This document shows, one piece after another, positions 1 to 8,189 of a stretch of 64,000 nucleotides of DNA; within the stretch, counting starts at the first letter, position 1, and every line of letters begins with the position of its first letter. Under the pieces are notes generated by a model, which saw only the letters and a list, made by a program, of their open reading frames with translations, ran no database searches and was not told the DNA's origin. The position numbers and the translations under genes are program-made. Source of the stretch: Latilactobacillus sakei subsp. sakei DSM 20017 = JCM 1157. Lineage in GTDB: Bacteria; Bacillota; Bacilli; Lactobacillales; Lactobacillaceae. The DNA is taken from NCBI RefSeq assembly GCF_002370355.1, contig NZ_AP017929.1, positions 620,001 to 684,000 on the forward strand, given 5' to 3'.

Positions 1-225
1 TGGCAAATCCCAAGTGGTTCTGGCGTGTGTTAGATAGGCCGTTATTTGGTCAATCACTGGCGCCAGTTTGGCGGGGTCTTGTAATAAGTCGTGATTGGGC
101 ATAAAAGTTGTTAATTCGCTGAGTGGTTGGTTAGGTGAACCGACAAAGCAGATGCCGTGGTCGGTTGCGGCAACGATTATTTTTTGATCGTCCTGCATTA
201 AATAATCGTAATAGATTGTGGTCAT
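1..225 (-). CDS. ogt: Methylated-DNA--protein-cysteine methyltransferase, N-terminal part (partial)
   Basis: The reading frame starts at ATG 225 behind a strong GGAGGTG ribosome binding site and stays open for 75 codons to the left window edge, where it is cut. The predicted N-terminus (MTTIYYDYLMQDDQKIIV...) with the downstream GICFVG segment resembles the N-terminal domain of O6-alkylguanine-DNA alkyltransferases, which repair alkylated guanine by transferring the alkyl group to an active-site cysteine. The catalytic PCHR motif would lie outside the window, so activity cannot be judged. The family call is recognition from a short fragment. Confidence 0.7.
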   Translation of the reverse strand, partial: MTTIYYDYLMQDDQKIIVAATDHGICFVGSPNQPLSELTTFMPNHDLLQDPAKLAPVIDQITAYLTHARTTWDLP

Positions 226-270
226 CGAAGACACCTCCATTTAGTAGCCTCAGTATAACAATTTTCAATA

Positions 271-309
271 AAATAAACTGTCGATAAGCTTACTATCGAC
301 AGTTTATTT
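271..309 (-). terminator. Rho-independent terminator after the ABC exporter genes
   Basis: A perfect 16-bp inverted repeat (AAATAAACTGTCGATA and its complement) surrounds a 7-nt loop, with a T-rich tract on the minus-strand 3' side. It lies 10 nt beyond the stop of the minus-strand ATPase gene and upstream of the ogt start, so it separates the two transcription units. Confidence 0.85.
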
Positions 310-318
310 TAGACTATT

Positions 319-981
319 CTAGAGTGTGACTTCTTCAAAAGTTTTGTGCTGCAATAGATATTGTACGTCGCAACTCGCGGCGACTTCTTTTTCATGGGTC
401 ACGAGGATGACACACTTTTGTTGTTCGTGGGCGAGTTCTTGGAACAGTTTAATTATTTCCCGGGTGTTAGTGTCGTCCAAATTCCCGGTTGGTTCATCGG
501 CAACAACGACTGGTGCATCACAACACATTGCACGAACGATTGCGACTCGTTGTTGCTGCCCACCGGATAGTTTCTGAACGTTTTTACGAGCCATATCAGG
601 GTTGATACCAACCTTAGTCAGCATCTCTAGCGCAAACTCACTAGGGTTTTCGCGTTCTGAATGAGTAATGGCCATTGCGGTTAGGACGTTATCGAGTGCC
701 GACATGTAGGGGAGTAAATTGTAGGCTTGGAAGACAATTGAAACATAGCGGTTGCGGTATTGCGTCAAACCGATTTTTTGAAGTGAAGTGCCTTCATAGA
801 GGATTTCACCCTTGCGTGGTTTGTCGAGACCGGCAAGCATTGTTAAGAGGGTTGTTTTACCGGCACCACTACTACCGATAATGCCGTAGAGTTGCCCGGC
901 TTCAAAGTTGAGATTAACGTCTTTATAGAGTGTATTTTCTTCTGAATCGTACCAATAACTGACATCTTTGGCTGTTAACAT
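319..981 (-). CDS. ABC transporter ATP-binding protein (MacB/LolD-like)
   Basis: This 220-residue protein is a complete single ABC ATPase domain. Visible motifs are Walker A GSSGAGKT (about 36-43), Q-loop FQAYN (84-88), signature LSGGQ (138-142), Walker B VVVADE (158-163) and the H-loop VTHE (near 194-197). TGNLD after Walker B is typical of the LolD/MacB family that drives FtsX-like permeases. It follows the permease gene by 15 nt on the same strand, so the two form a two-gene transporter. Proteins of this class export peptides or drugs or act as mechanotransmission complexes. The substrate is not deducible. Confidence 0.93.
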   Translation of the reverse strand: MLTAKDVSYWYDSEENTLYKDVNLNFEAGQLYGIIGSSGAGKTTLLTMLAGLDKPRKGEILYEGTSLQKIGLTQYRNRYVSIVFQAYNLLPYMSALDNVLTAMAITHSERENPSEFALEMLTKVGINPDMARKNVQKLSGGQQQRVAIVRAMCCDAPVVVADEPTGNLDDTNTREIIKLFQELAHEQQKCVILVTHEKEVAASCDVQYLLQHKTFEEVTL

Positions 982-996
982 AATGTGACCTCCTAA

Positions 997-2466
997 TTAT
1001 CCAATGAGAATTTTTCGTGGTTCGAGTCTTAAAATATTGGCTGAAGCGAGTAAGACTGCAAAAGCAATGATTGTAAAGCCAAAGGCGCCTAATTGAAGTA
1101 AGGTTAACGGATTAATTTTAAGGTTCAGATCGCTCGCTTTAATTGATTTGGCTTTATTTTGCGTTCCTTGCGTCATTTGACCACCAGGACGATTGCCACC
1201 AGGTTGGCCACTTGGTGCTTGACCGCCGCCAGGGCCACCATTACCGCCAGGTTGAGTTGTTGCACTGTCGGTTGTGGTACTTGTTGTAACGGAGCTCATG
1301 ACTTGCTTGCTGAGCGCTTGACCGGCAAATTGGCCACCGATACCCGCGAGTGCTAAGCTGACAATTAGTAACATGAACATTTCAACGAGTAATTGCCCAA
1401 TAATTTTAGTCCGTTTTTCACCTAATGAGAGTAAAACACCCATTTCATAACGGCGTTCGCGCACCATCAAGATGATGATTAGCGCTAAAATGACAGTACC
1501 GGCGATGGCAACTAACCAGACAATCTTATTAGCGAAACTTTCCATTTTTTGCATAGATTGTTTCAAGGCTTGGTAAGTACTATCGTCTGCTGTGAGACTA
1601 AATTTCTTAGTATTGATAATTTTCTTAGCGGCTTTCAAGAAGGCCGTTTTTTGAGTTGGATTGCTTAAAGTAAAGACGGCACTGTCGACTTTATTGGTTT
1701 GGCCTTTAATTTGGTTAGCCAATGTATAAGCGGTATAAAGTGTATTAGAAGGATCGCTTTGTTGAGGACCCATACTTGAGCTGCTACTTTGACTCGCTTT
1801 GTAGATTCCGACGACTTTGAGGGTATAAGCTTTTTTACCAGTCGTTGTGGCTTTAATCTTAATTGTATCGCCAACACTGAGATCGTTTTGTTTAGCAAGT
1901 TCACTTTCAATCACAACATTGTTAGTATTAACATCGGCACTGGTTAAAGCACGGCCTTTTGTAATCTTGTTAGTGTTATCTTTGAAATCGCTGAGGGTCT
2001 TCATATTGAGGACACCAGTGATTTGTAAATCGCCTGATGAGGTTGATTGTGACATGCCCATCGGACCATTGTTGCTAGCTGAAGAGGTGCTAATCGCATC
2101 AATGGAAGAAGCGTTAGCAGAAGTTGCAACGCTAACGTTATAGTTTGCGACACCGGATAATGCCGCAATCTTTTTGACGTTGGCTAAGCTAACCGAAGGC
2201 ATGCTGAGCGATGGTTTCTTCGTTTTAGAAGTGCTCGTTGGTGGTGTCGACGAGCGCATTTTCTTGAAGGCCTGATCACGGTTGGCCGATAAGGTGACAC
2301 TGGCACCGACTTGTTGTTTGGTGTTGTTAACCGTTGTTACTGCGGCGTTTCTAATGAGTAACCCGGCCATAATGAAGACTAGAATAACAGTCATAACAAT
2401 GACTAATAATAAGCTACGGCCTTTTTTGAATGAAATATTTTGCCAAGCACGTTTGAAAAAGTTCAT
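997..2466 (-). CDS. ABC transporter permease, FtsX/MacB-like
   Basis: This 489-residue membrane protein has the MacB layout: one N-terminal membrane helix (about 15-38), a large extracytoplasmic domain (about 40-315), then three helices near 318-338, 365-390 and 455-478. The extracellular domain contains the VVIESELAKQNDLSVGDTI pattern usual in MacB periplasmic core domains. An unusual Gly/Pro/Gln-rich stretch (about 406-429, GGNGGPGGG) sits in the loop before the last helix. The start at 2466 has a GGAGG ribosome binding site. It is the first gene of a minus-strand operon with the ATPase at 319-981. Export of a peptide or antimicrobial is plausible but unproven. Confidence 0.9.
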   Translation of the reverse strand: MNFFKRAWQNISFKKGRSLLLVIVMTVILVFIMAGLLIRNAAVTTVNNTKQQVGASVTLSANRDQAFKKMRSSTPPTSTSKTKKPSLSMPSVSLANVKKIAALSGVANYNVSVATSANASSIDAISTSSASNNGPMGMSQSTSSGDLQITGVLNMKTLSDFKDNTNKITKGRALTSADVNTNNVVIESELAKQNDLSVGDTIKIKATTTGKKAYTLKVVGIYKASQSSSSSMGPQQSDPSNTLYTAYTLANQIKGQTNKVDSAVFTLSNPTQKTAFLKAAKKIINTKKFSLTADDSTYQALKQSMQKMESFANKIVWLVAIAGTVILALIIILMVRERRYEMGVLLSLGEKRTKIIGQLLVEMFMLLIVSLALAGIGGQFAGQALSKQVMSSVTTSTTTDSATTQPGGNGGPGGGQAPSGQPGGNRPGGQMTQGTQNKAKSIKASDLNLKINPLTLLQLGAFGFTIIAFAVLLASANILRLEPRKILIG

Positions 2467-2605
2467 AATGGTTCCTCCTTATAAAAACTGAATAATAATC
2501 AGTTTAGGCGGATATATTGAATAAATTGTGATGATAGTACGCATAAAATGAGCTCTTTTTACGAAAAATAATCTGTCAATCCAATGATAGTGCTTTAAAA
2601 AGATG

Positions 2606-2632
2606 TTGCTTTCACCAAAAAATTGTTAAAAT
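2606..2632 (+). promoter_or_regulatory. Candidate promoter of the surface-receptor/ECF operon
   Basis: TTGCTT and TAAAAT are separated by 15 nt, about 50 nt upstream of the start at 2681. The spacing is short, so the call is tentative. No cobalamin-riboswitch-like leader is apparent in this intergenic region. Confidence 0.35.
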
Positions 2633-2680
2633 AGAAGTAATTAGTTAAAAGTTAAGTTTGTAGGGGTAGGGGAATATTAT

Positions 2681-4141
2681 ATGAAACGAAAACAAATCTA
2701 TACCGGATTATGGGCGAGTTTATTATTATTAGCACCAGCTGTCACGAGTACGACGAGTGCGCATGCGACAGATATTCAAACCGGTCAGCAATCAGTTGCG
2801 ACAAGTCAACTCAGTGCTAGTCAATCAACTAGCAGTCAAGTTGCCAGTGATCAATTGGTTGAATCAAGCCGTCAGAGTCAAGGGACGTCTTCATGTTCAC
2901 AAGTGGCAGAAGTACCTGCTAAAACAGCCCAGACAACCAATAATCAACCTGTAAAATCAGCCGCTAAAGCTGTTTTAAATCAGGACTATCAAGGGGCTAT
3001 GGCGCGTGGGGCGCAACAATTAACAACTAGCCAGGATACTGAAGTTTGGGCGGCTTTGGCCCGGATCAGTTCTGGGGCGCAATTAACAACCGCCCAAAAA
3101 GCAACGTTCCACCAAGTCTTTGCTGAAGAATTAACCGGAATGGCCGGTCATTATTCTGCAACCGACTTGGAACGCCTGACAATTGGGATCGCTGCAATTG
3201 GCGAAGACCCAACACAATTCAACGGCGTTAATTTAATTGCTGAAATTATTAAAAAAGCGGCTACTGCCGGTATCACAGGACAAGTCTATGGGATTATTGC
3301 CCTTAGCACTCAAGATTACGGTTCACAAGCCAACCAAACGATTAATCAATTAATCGATTTAGTTTTAAAACAACAAAACACAGCTGGTGGTTGGGCCTTT
3401 TTCGGATCAGTCAGTGATTTGGATATTACGGGGATGACGATGTCAGCATTAGGCATGCATCGTGATCAACCTAAGGTTCAAAGCGCTTTGGATCGCGCAG
3501 TTGCCTTATTAAAAACAACTGGTTTTGTGAAAGCAACGGGCGGTTTCTTGATTCCTGGTGGTTTTTCAACCGAAGAAAACTCAAATAGCACGGCAATGGC
3601 CATCTTAGGATTGGCCGCAGCTGGCGTCAATCCAGCCACAACTTTTGTTGGTGATAATGGTGCGACACCAATCACGAACTTAATTGCTTACCAAAAAGCC
3701 GACGGGCAATTCCGCTGGATGATGGGTAGCGATGATGGCGCACTGTCAATGTCAACGGAACAAGCGGTCTATGCTTTAGGCCAGTATGATTATTTATTGA
3801 AGGGCAAAGGCTCAATCTATAACTTTAAAAAAGTGGTGCCAGAACCGGACCCAGAGCCAAAACCGGATCCAAAGCCAGCGCCAGATCCAAAGCCAAGTAT
3901 TCCTGGCAAAAAGCCAGCCGGTGAATCGTCAGCATCATCATCTTCAGAAGTTGATTTAGATAAAACATTGCCCAAACAACCGGGGTATAAAGAAGATGGG
4001 ATGCCATTGACTGGCACAACTGCGACGCAAGATGCTTTACCACAAACGGGTCATCAATCTGTTTGGGGTAGTGTTTTAGCTGGGTTATTCATGTTACTTG
4101 GTGTTGCAGGTTACCAAACACGTCGTTTAAAACAACGCTAG
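2681..4141 (+). CDS. LPQTG-anchored surface protein with alpha/alpha-toroid (squalene cyclase/prenyltransferase-like) repeats; putative cobamide-binding receptor
   Basis: The protein has 486 residues. A signal peptide (1 to about 29, ending SAHA) is followed by a Ser/Gln/Thr-rich linker, then about 280 residues (95-380) with repeated GG(W/F) helical-hairpin motifs: TAGGWAFFG, ATGGFLIPGGF and KADGQFRWM, each followed by a small-residue helix such as STAMAILGLAAAG. These resemble the terpenoid-cyclase toroid fold also used by the N-terminal domain of intrinsic factor and transcobalamin. A Pro-Asp-Lys stalk (about 386-404) leads to the sortase signal LPQTG (453-457), a hydrophobic helix and a basic tail. 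The gene begins an operon with a DUF4430 protein and an ECF importer. Seen: repeats and cell-wall anchor. Inferred: capture of a vitamin, most likely a corrinoid. Confidence 0.82.
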   Translation: MKRKQIYTGLWASLLLLAPAVTSTTSAHATDIQTGQQSVATSQLSASQSTSSQVASDQLVESSRQSQGTSSCSQVAEVPAKTAQTTNNQPVKSAAKAVLNQDYQGAMARGAQQLTTSQDTEVWAALARISSGAQLTTAQKATFHQVFAEELTGMAGHYSATDLERLTIGIAAIGEDPTQFNGVNLIAEIIKKAATAGITGQVYGIIALSTQDYGSQANQTINQLIDLVLKQQNTAGGWAFFGSVSDLDITGMTMSALGMHRDQPKVQSALDRAVALLKTTGFVKATGGFLIPGGFSTEENSNSTAMAILGLAAAGVNPATTFVGDNGATPITNLIAYQKADGQFRWMMGSDDGALSMSTEQAVYALGQYDYLLKGKGSIYNFKKVVPEPDPEPKPDPKPAPDPKPSIPGKKPAGESSASSSSEVDLDKTLPKQPGYKEDGMPLTGTTATQDALPQTGHQSVWGSVLAGLFMLLGVAGYQTRRLKQR

Positions 4142-4152
4142 GAGGCAACTAG

Positions 4153-4980
4153 ATGGTTAAAAAGCGCCTACTACTAAGCGTTGCAAGTCTCGTGTTACTA
4201 GGCGGAATCGGCTACGAGACCTATGCGAGTGTTCAACAGCAACCAACCACAGTTAAACATGCAAGTGAGCAATCGACGCAATCAAAAAAAGTTGCGCACA
4301 AGGCGGTCACCAAGCACGCCGAATCGACTTCAAAAAAGACGACTACTAAGACTAAGGCTAAAGAGACGAAGCATTCTGTCGCTTCTAAGCAGGCACAATC
4401 TAAAGAAGCCAAGCAGGTTAGTCAGTCTGAACAAGCCAGTGTTGCTAAAAAAGAACAACAGGCAAGCGCGTCAGCTAAACAAACGCCAACCTCACAGTCA
4501 GCAACGACTACTACACCACCAACAACAACACGTCAATCAGCAAGCAGCGCGGTAGTTTCAACAGCGCAACAATCAACACAGCAGGCTGAGTCTCACGAAG
4601 CACCAGCCAAACAACCTGAACCAGCTGCCAAGAAGGTAACGTTAAGTGTTTACGGGCCGATTAGTGAAGGCAATGCAGCCCTAATTAATCATGCTTCGGT
4701 AACGATTGATGATGGTGAGACAGTGCTGGCCGTTTTAAAACGGCTAACGGGCCAACAAGGCATGCCGCTATCTTACCGTGGGATTGGTGCTAGCGCCTAT
4801 GTCAAAGGGATTAATGGCTTGTTTGAATTCGATAAGGGCCCCCAGAGTGGTTGGCTCTATCGGGTCAACGGCGTTTTTTCAAATCAATCGTGTGGTGTCT
4901 ATCATGTGAAGAGTGGAGATGTTATTGATTGGCTGTATACGGAAGATCTCGGACACGATCGCCACGCGCCTCAGGGCTAA
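4153..4980 (+). CDS. Secreted or membrane-tethered DUF4430 protein (transcobalamin C-terminal-like)
   Basis: This 275-residue protein starts with a signal or anchor segment (MVKKRLLLSVASLVLLGGIG). A long low-complexity Lys/Ser/Gln/Thr spacer (about 28-160) follows, then one globular domain at about 161-267. That domain carries the DUF4430 hallmarks SGWLYRVNGVF (232-242) and KSGDVIDWLY (253-262). DUF4430 is the bacterial relative of the beta domain that closes over cobalamin in transcobalamin and intrinsic factor. There is no lipobox cysteine, so it is either released or held by its N-terminal helix. It lies 11 nt behind the toroid protein gene and overlaps the next gene. Together the two proteins equal the two halves of a cobalamin carrier. 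Confidence 0.82.
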   Translation: MVKKRLLLSVASLVLLGGIGYETYASVQQQPTTVKHASEQSTQSKKVAHKAVTKHAESTSKKTTTKTKAKETKHSVASKQAQSKEAKQVSQSEQASVAKKEQQASASAKQTPTSQSATTTTPPTTTRQSASSAVVSTAQQSTQQAESHEAPAKQPEPAAKKVTLSVYGPISEGNAALINHASVTIDDGETVLAVLKRLTGQQGMPLSYRGIGASAYVKGINGLFEFDKGPQSGWLYRVNGVFSNQSCGVYHVKSGDVIDWLYTEDLGHDRHAPQG

Positions 4981-5861
4981 AATCGCAACTGATTATTGAT
5001 CAATTACACCCACTGGTTTTATTGGTGTACTTCATATTAATGATTAGTTTTTCGATGTGTTTCAACCACCCCTACTTTTTATGTGGCCAACTGATCGTTA
5101 TTATTGCGGTTAATTGGGTCGCCAAAAATCAACAGAAAACAGTTAGCACGCTGCAAGGTGCCTTATTGATGATGGTCCTGATTGTCATCATGAATCCAAT
5201 TATCAATAATCACGGGACGCACGTTATGATGACGGTTGGCGGTACCCTGATAACGGCGGAAGCGGTGGTCTATGGTTTTTTAATGGCGACCGCTTTGGCC
5301 GTTTTATTATTGATTTTTGTGACTTATAATCAGCATATGACCAATCATAAATTTTTGGCGTTATTTGGCGGAATCGCCCCGCAATTGACGTTACTGACGA
5401 TGATGACGATGCGCTTTTTTCCATTATTCATTCGGCGTTTACGCGATATTACGGCGGTGCAACGAACGCGAGGGATTCAAATGGCAACGGGGCGGCTAAA
5501 AAATCGCGCCCAAGCAGGGATGCATCTGTTGGCAATTTTATTAACCAATACACTGACTGAAGCACTGCAGACCGCCGATTCAATGACGGCCCGCGGCTTT
5601 GGTGTTCAAAAAAGAAGTACGTATCGCCATTATCAAATGACGCATCGCGATTATGGCCTATTGATGGCGCTCATTAGCGGTGGCCTATTCGCCTTTTGGT
5701 GCGCCAGCCAGGGTAACGGGCAGTTAATCGTTTATCCGACACTAGGTACATTGCGGTTAACCAGCCGTGATGGGGTGTGTCTAAGCGTGATTTTGCTGAT
5801 TGATGGGTTACCATTATTATTGGAAGGATGGGAGTACTTATGGTGGCAATTGCACAGATAG
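4929..5861 (+). CDS. ecfT: ECF transporter transmembrane component T (CbiQ/EcfT family)
   Basis: The protein has several strongly hydrophobic helices and a cytoplasmic region typical of EcfT, including RRLRDI and the helix with AVQRTRGIQ and DSMTARGFG. The last matches the A-R-G coupling motif by which EcfT touches the ATPases. The start is uncertain. TTG 4929 has GGAG 10 nt upstream but overlaps the preceding gene by 52 nt, and the first 18 residues are not membrane-like, so initiation may be slightly downstream. The following ATPase gene starts inside its 3' end, suggesting translational coupling. It forms the membrane scaffold of the importer. Confidence 0.85.
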   Translation: MAVYGRSRTRSPRASGLKSQLIIDQLHPLVLLVYFILMISFSMCFNHPYFLCGQLIVIIAVNWVAKNQQKTVSTLQGALLMMVLIVIMNPIINNHGTHVMMTVGGTLITAEAVVYGFLMATALAVLLLIFVTYNQHMTNHKFLALFGGIAPQLTLLTMMTMRFFPLFIRRLRDITAVQRTRGIQMATGRLKNRAQAGMHLLAILLTNTLTEALQTADSMTARGFGVQKRSTYRHYQMTHRDYGLLMALISGGLFAFWCASQGNGQLIVYPTLGTLRLTSRDGVCLSVILLIDGLPLLLEGWEYLWWQLHR

Positions 5862-7474
5862 AACAGCTTCAATTTCAATATGCATTAGCAAATCAGCCGA
5901 GCTTGGCCGAGATTAATCTGACGGTTAATGCTGGTGATTGGGTGGTTGTGGCCGGTCCTTCAGGTAGTGGTAAAACAACCTTATTGCGTCAATTTAAACG
6001 GGAATTATGGCCGGTGGGACAGCGTTTGGGACAGGTATCGTTCAATGGACAACTATTGGCGGATCTCGACCCAGCTGTTAGTGCACAGAAAATCGGCTTT
6101 GTTTTCCAAAATCCCGAGAACCAACTCGTAATGGATACCGTGATTCAGGAGTTGGCCTTTTCACTGGAAAATAGCGGCGAAGCTAGCGCCAATATTCAAA
6201 AGAGAATTGCAGAACTCGTTAGTTTTCTTGGCATTCAGGATATTTTATACGCATCGGTCCATGAATTATCTGGCGGGCAAAAGCAACTGGTTAATCTGGC
6301 AGCAATTTTGATTCTCCAACCGAGCCTATTGGTGTTAGATGAACCGACTGCCCAATTAGATCCGATTGCGACCAAAGAGTTTATGAGCTTATTACAACGC
6401 GTGCATGATGAATTGGGCATAACGATTATCATGAGTGAGCATCAGTTGGATGATGTGTTACCACTAGCTAATAAACTGTGGTTAATGACAAACGGCTGCC
6501 TCAGTTATCAAGGACCAGTTGATCAAGGTTTACAGGCAATTTGGCAGCAACCAACTTTACGGGATTTCATGCCGGAGATTCCGCGGCTTTTTTGGCAACA
6601 ACAACTAACCACTGAGACTGAACTAGTGCCACTAACGGTCGTGGCCGGGCAACGTCAATTGCCAGCCGGCAACATTCATGATCAATTACGTCCGGTAGTA
6701 GCCGGGACGCAAGAAACATTATTAACAGCTGACCATTTAGATTTTCAATATACCAAAAATGATCCGTATGTTTTGAATCAGCTCAAATTAACGGTCCATA
6801 CGGGTGATTGGTTAGCGATTGTCGGTAAAAATGGGATTGGTAAGTCGACACTTTTAAAAGTATTGATTGGTTTGTTGGAACCCCGTCGCGGGACTGTCCG
6901 CTTGTTGGAACGACCGCTACAAAAGTGGCCGACAGAGCAGTTATTTAAAGTGATTGGTTATTTGTCTCAACAACCAGCTGATCAGTTTAGTGCGGAGAGT
7001 ATCCGGATTGAATTTGAGCGGCGTGCCGTTCAATTAGGACGTGAACATCCAGAAGAAGCGGCCACAGCGATGCTGGCTAAGTTAGGCCTAACTGATTTAG
7101 AAGACAGTGATCCGCAAGATACTAGTGGTGGTGAACAACAATTGATTGCGCTAGGGATTATTTTATTAGCTAATCCGAAGTTGCTGATTTTAGATGAACC
7201 GACAAAAGGCTTAGATCCACTGCGCAAACAAGCACTTGGACGCCTATTACAGCAGTTACAAGCAGAAGGATTAACGATTATCATGGCTAGTCATGATATG
7301 GTCTTTAGCGCTCGCTTTGCGAATCAATGTGCTTTGTTATTTGATGGCGCGATTGTTGCGCAAGAAGCACCGCACCAATTCTTCCAATCGAACTTCTTTT
7401 ACACCACCCCGATTAATCGACTCTTACGACCACAAGACTCTGCGGCGTTAACTTGGGAAGAGGTTGGCCGATGA
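5840..7474 (+). CDS. ECF transporter ATP-binding protein, fused double ATPase (EcfA-EcfA')
   Basis: Two ABC ATPase domains lie in one chain of about 544 residues. The N-terminal half has Walker A GPSGSGKTT, Q-loop FQNPENQ, signature LSGGQ and Walker B LLVLDEPTAQLDP. The C-terminal half has GKNGIGKST, a Q-loop around SQQPADQF, a signature degenerated to TSGGEQQ and LLILDEPTKGLDP. Most ECF systems use two separate ATPases; this fused layout is typical of dedicated (group I-like) or CbiO-duplicated modules. I chose ATG 5840 because GGGAG lies 5 nt upstream. An in-frame ATG at 5828 abuts its Shine-Dalgarno sequence too closely. It powers uptake through the adjacent T and S components. Confidence 0.9.
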   Translation: MVAIAQIEQLQFQYALANQPSLAEINLTVNAGDWVVVAGPSGSGKTTLLRQFKRELWPVGQRLGQVSFNGQLLADLDPAVSAQKIGFVFQNPENQLVMDTVIQELAFSLENSGEASANIQKRIAELVSFLGIQDILYASVHELSGGQKQLVNLAAILILQPSLLVLDEPTAQLDPIATKEFMSLLQRVHDELGITIIMSEHQLDDVLPLANKLWLMTNGCLSYQGPVDQGLQAIWQQPTLRDFMPEIPRLFWQQQLTTETELVPLTVVAGQRQLPAGNIHDQLRPVVAGTQETLLTADHLDFQYTKNDPYVLNQLKLTVHTGDWLAIVGKNGIGKSTLLKVLIGLLEPRRGTVRLLERPLQKWPTEQLFKVIGYLSQQPADQFSAESIRIEFERRAVQLGREHPEEAATAMLAKLGLTDLEDSDPQDTSGGEQQLIALGIILLANPKLLILDEPTKGLDPLRKQALGRLLQQLQAEGLTIIMASHDMVFSARFANQCALLFDGAIVAQEAPHQFFQSNFFYTTPINRLLRPQDSAALTWEEVGR

Positions 7475-8169
7475 AGCGCATTGACTGGCAAAGTAGTCTT
7501 GTTTTTGGGAGTGCCTTTTTAATAATTGCGGTTTTATTAGGCTTAATCATTCAATTACAGGGACAGTATTTTTTAGCATTGAGTTTCATTTGTTTAGTGG
7601 TCAGTATGCTGCCATTTTATTGGCGCTTTGAAAAACGTCAAATTCGGGCCCGTGAAATTGTGATGATTGCCGTTTTAGCGACGATTGCGGCGGTCAGTCG
7701 GGTCCCTTTTGCGCCGCTACCGAGTGTTCAACCAACAAGTTTCGTGGTGATTGTCGCAGCTTTGGTTTTGGGTCCGGAAGCTGGCTTCATGATTGGTTCA
7801 ACGGCGGCCTTGGTTTCGAATTTCTTCTTAGGTCAAGGGCCGTGGACACCGTGGCAGATGTTTTGTTGGGGGATGATGGGCGTGACAGCCGGGCTGATTA
7901 GCCGCTTTGATTGGGCCCACAATAAATATTGGCTTTGCCTATTCGGCTTTATTTGGGGTTTTATTTTCGGGTGGGTAATGAACTTATGGTATTTTATCGC
8001 CTATGTTAATCCCTTATCGCTCAAAACATTCATCGCAGCCTATATTGCGAGTTTTTATTTCGATCTAGCCCACGCACTATCGAACGTGTTCTTTATCTAT
8101 TGTTTTTACCAATCGTGGTACCGGATTATTCAACGTTTTAAAATTAAATATGGCTTATTGAACCACTAA
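7471..8169 (+). CDS. ECF transporter substrate-binding (S) component, likely vitamin/cobamide specific
   Basis: This protein of about 232 residues has roughly six hydrophobic helices. ATG 7471 overlaps the previous stop (ATGA) and has GGGAAGAGG 7 nt upstream. The segment starting near REIVMIAVLATIAAVSRVPF is the conserved S-component first core helix, with Ala-rich packing for EcfT contact, and GPWTPWQM is a conserved loop that likely lines the ligand site. S components are small membrane proteins that bind a vitamin and toggle in the membrane. Specificity is inferred only from its surface-protein neighbours, which look like cobalamin carriers. Because the module has its own T and A genes, this S component probably has a dedicated energising unit. 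Confidence 0.85.
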   Translation: MKRIDWQSSLVFGSAFLIIAVLLGLIIQLQGQYFLALSFICLVVSMLPFYWRFEKRQIRAREIVMIAVLATIAAVSRVPFAPLPSVQPTSFVVIVAALVLGPEAGFMIGSTAALVSNFFLGQGPWTPWQMFCWGMMGVTAGLISRFDWAHNKYWLCLFGFIWGFIFGWVMNLWYFIAYVNPLSLKTFIAAYIASFYFDLAHALSNVFFIYCFYQSWYRIIQRFKIKYGLLNH

Positions 8170-8189
8170 TTCATCATAGGAGGTGCTGT

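Noticed and set aside
2467-2680. Possible cobalamin riboswitch before the receptor/ECF operon
   Set aside because: The 214-nt region has no B12-box-like block and no large paired leader; it holds two short divergent promoter regions only.
4223-4555. Alternative-frame 110-residue ORF inside the DUF4430 gene
   Set aside because: It lies in the low-complexity Lys/Ser/Gln linker of the real gene and is a composition artefact (Arg/Gln/Leu-rich).
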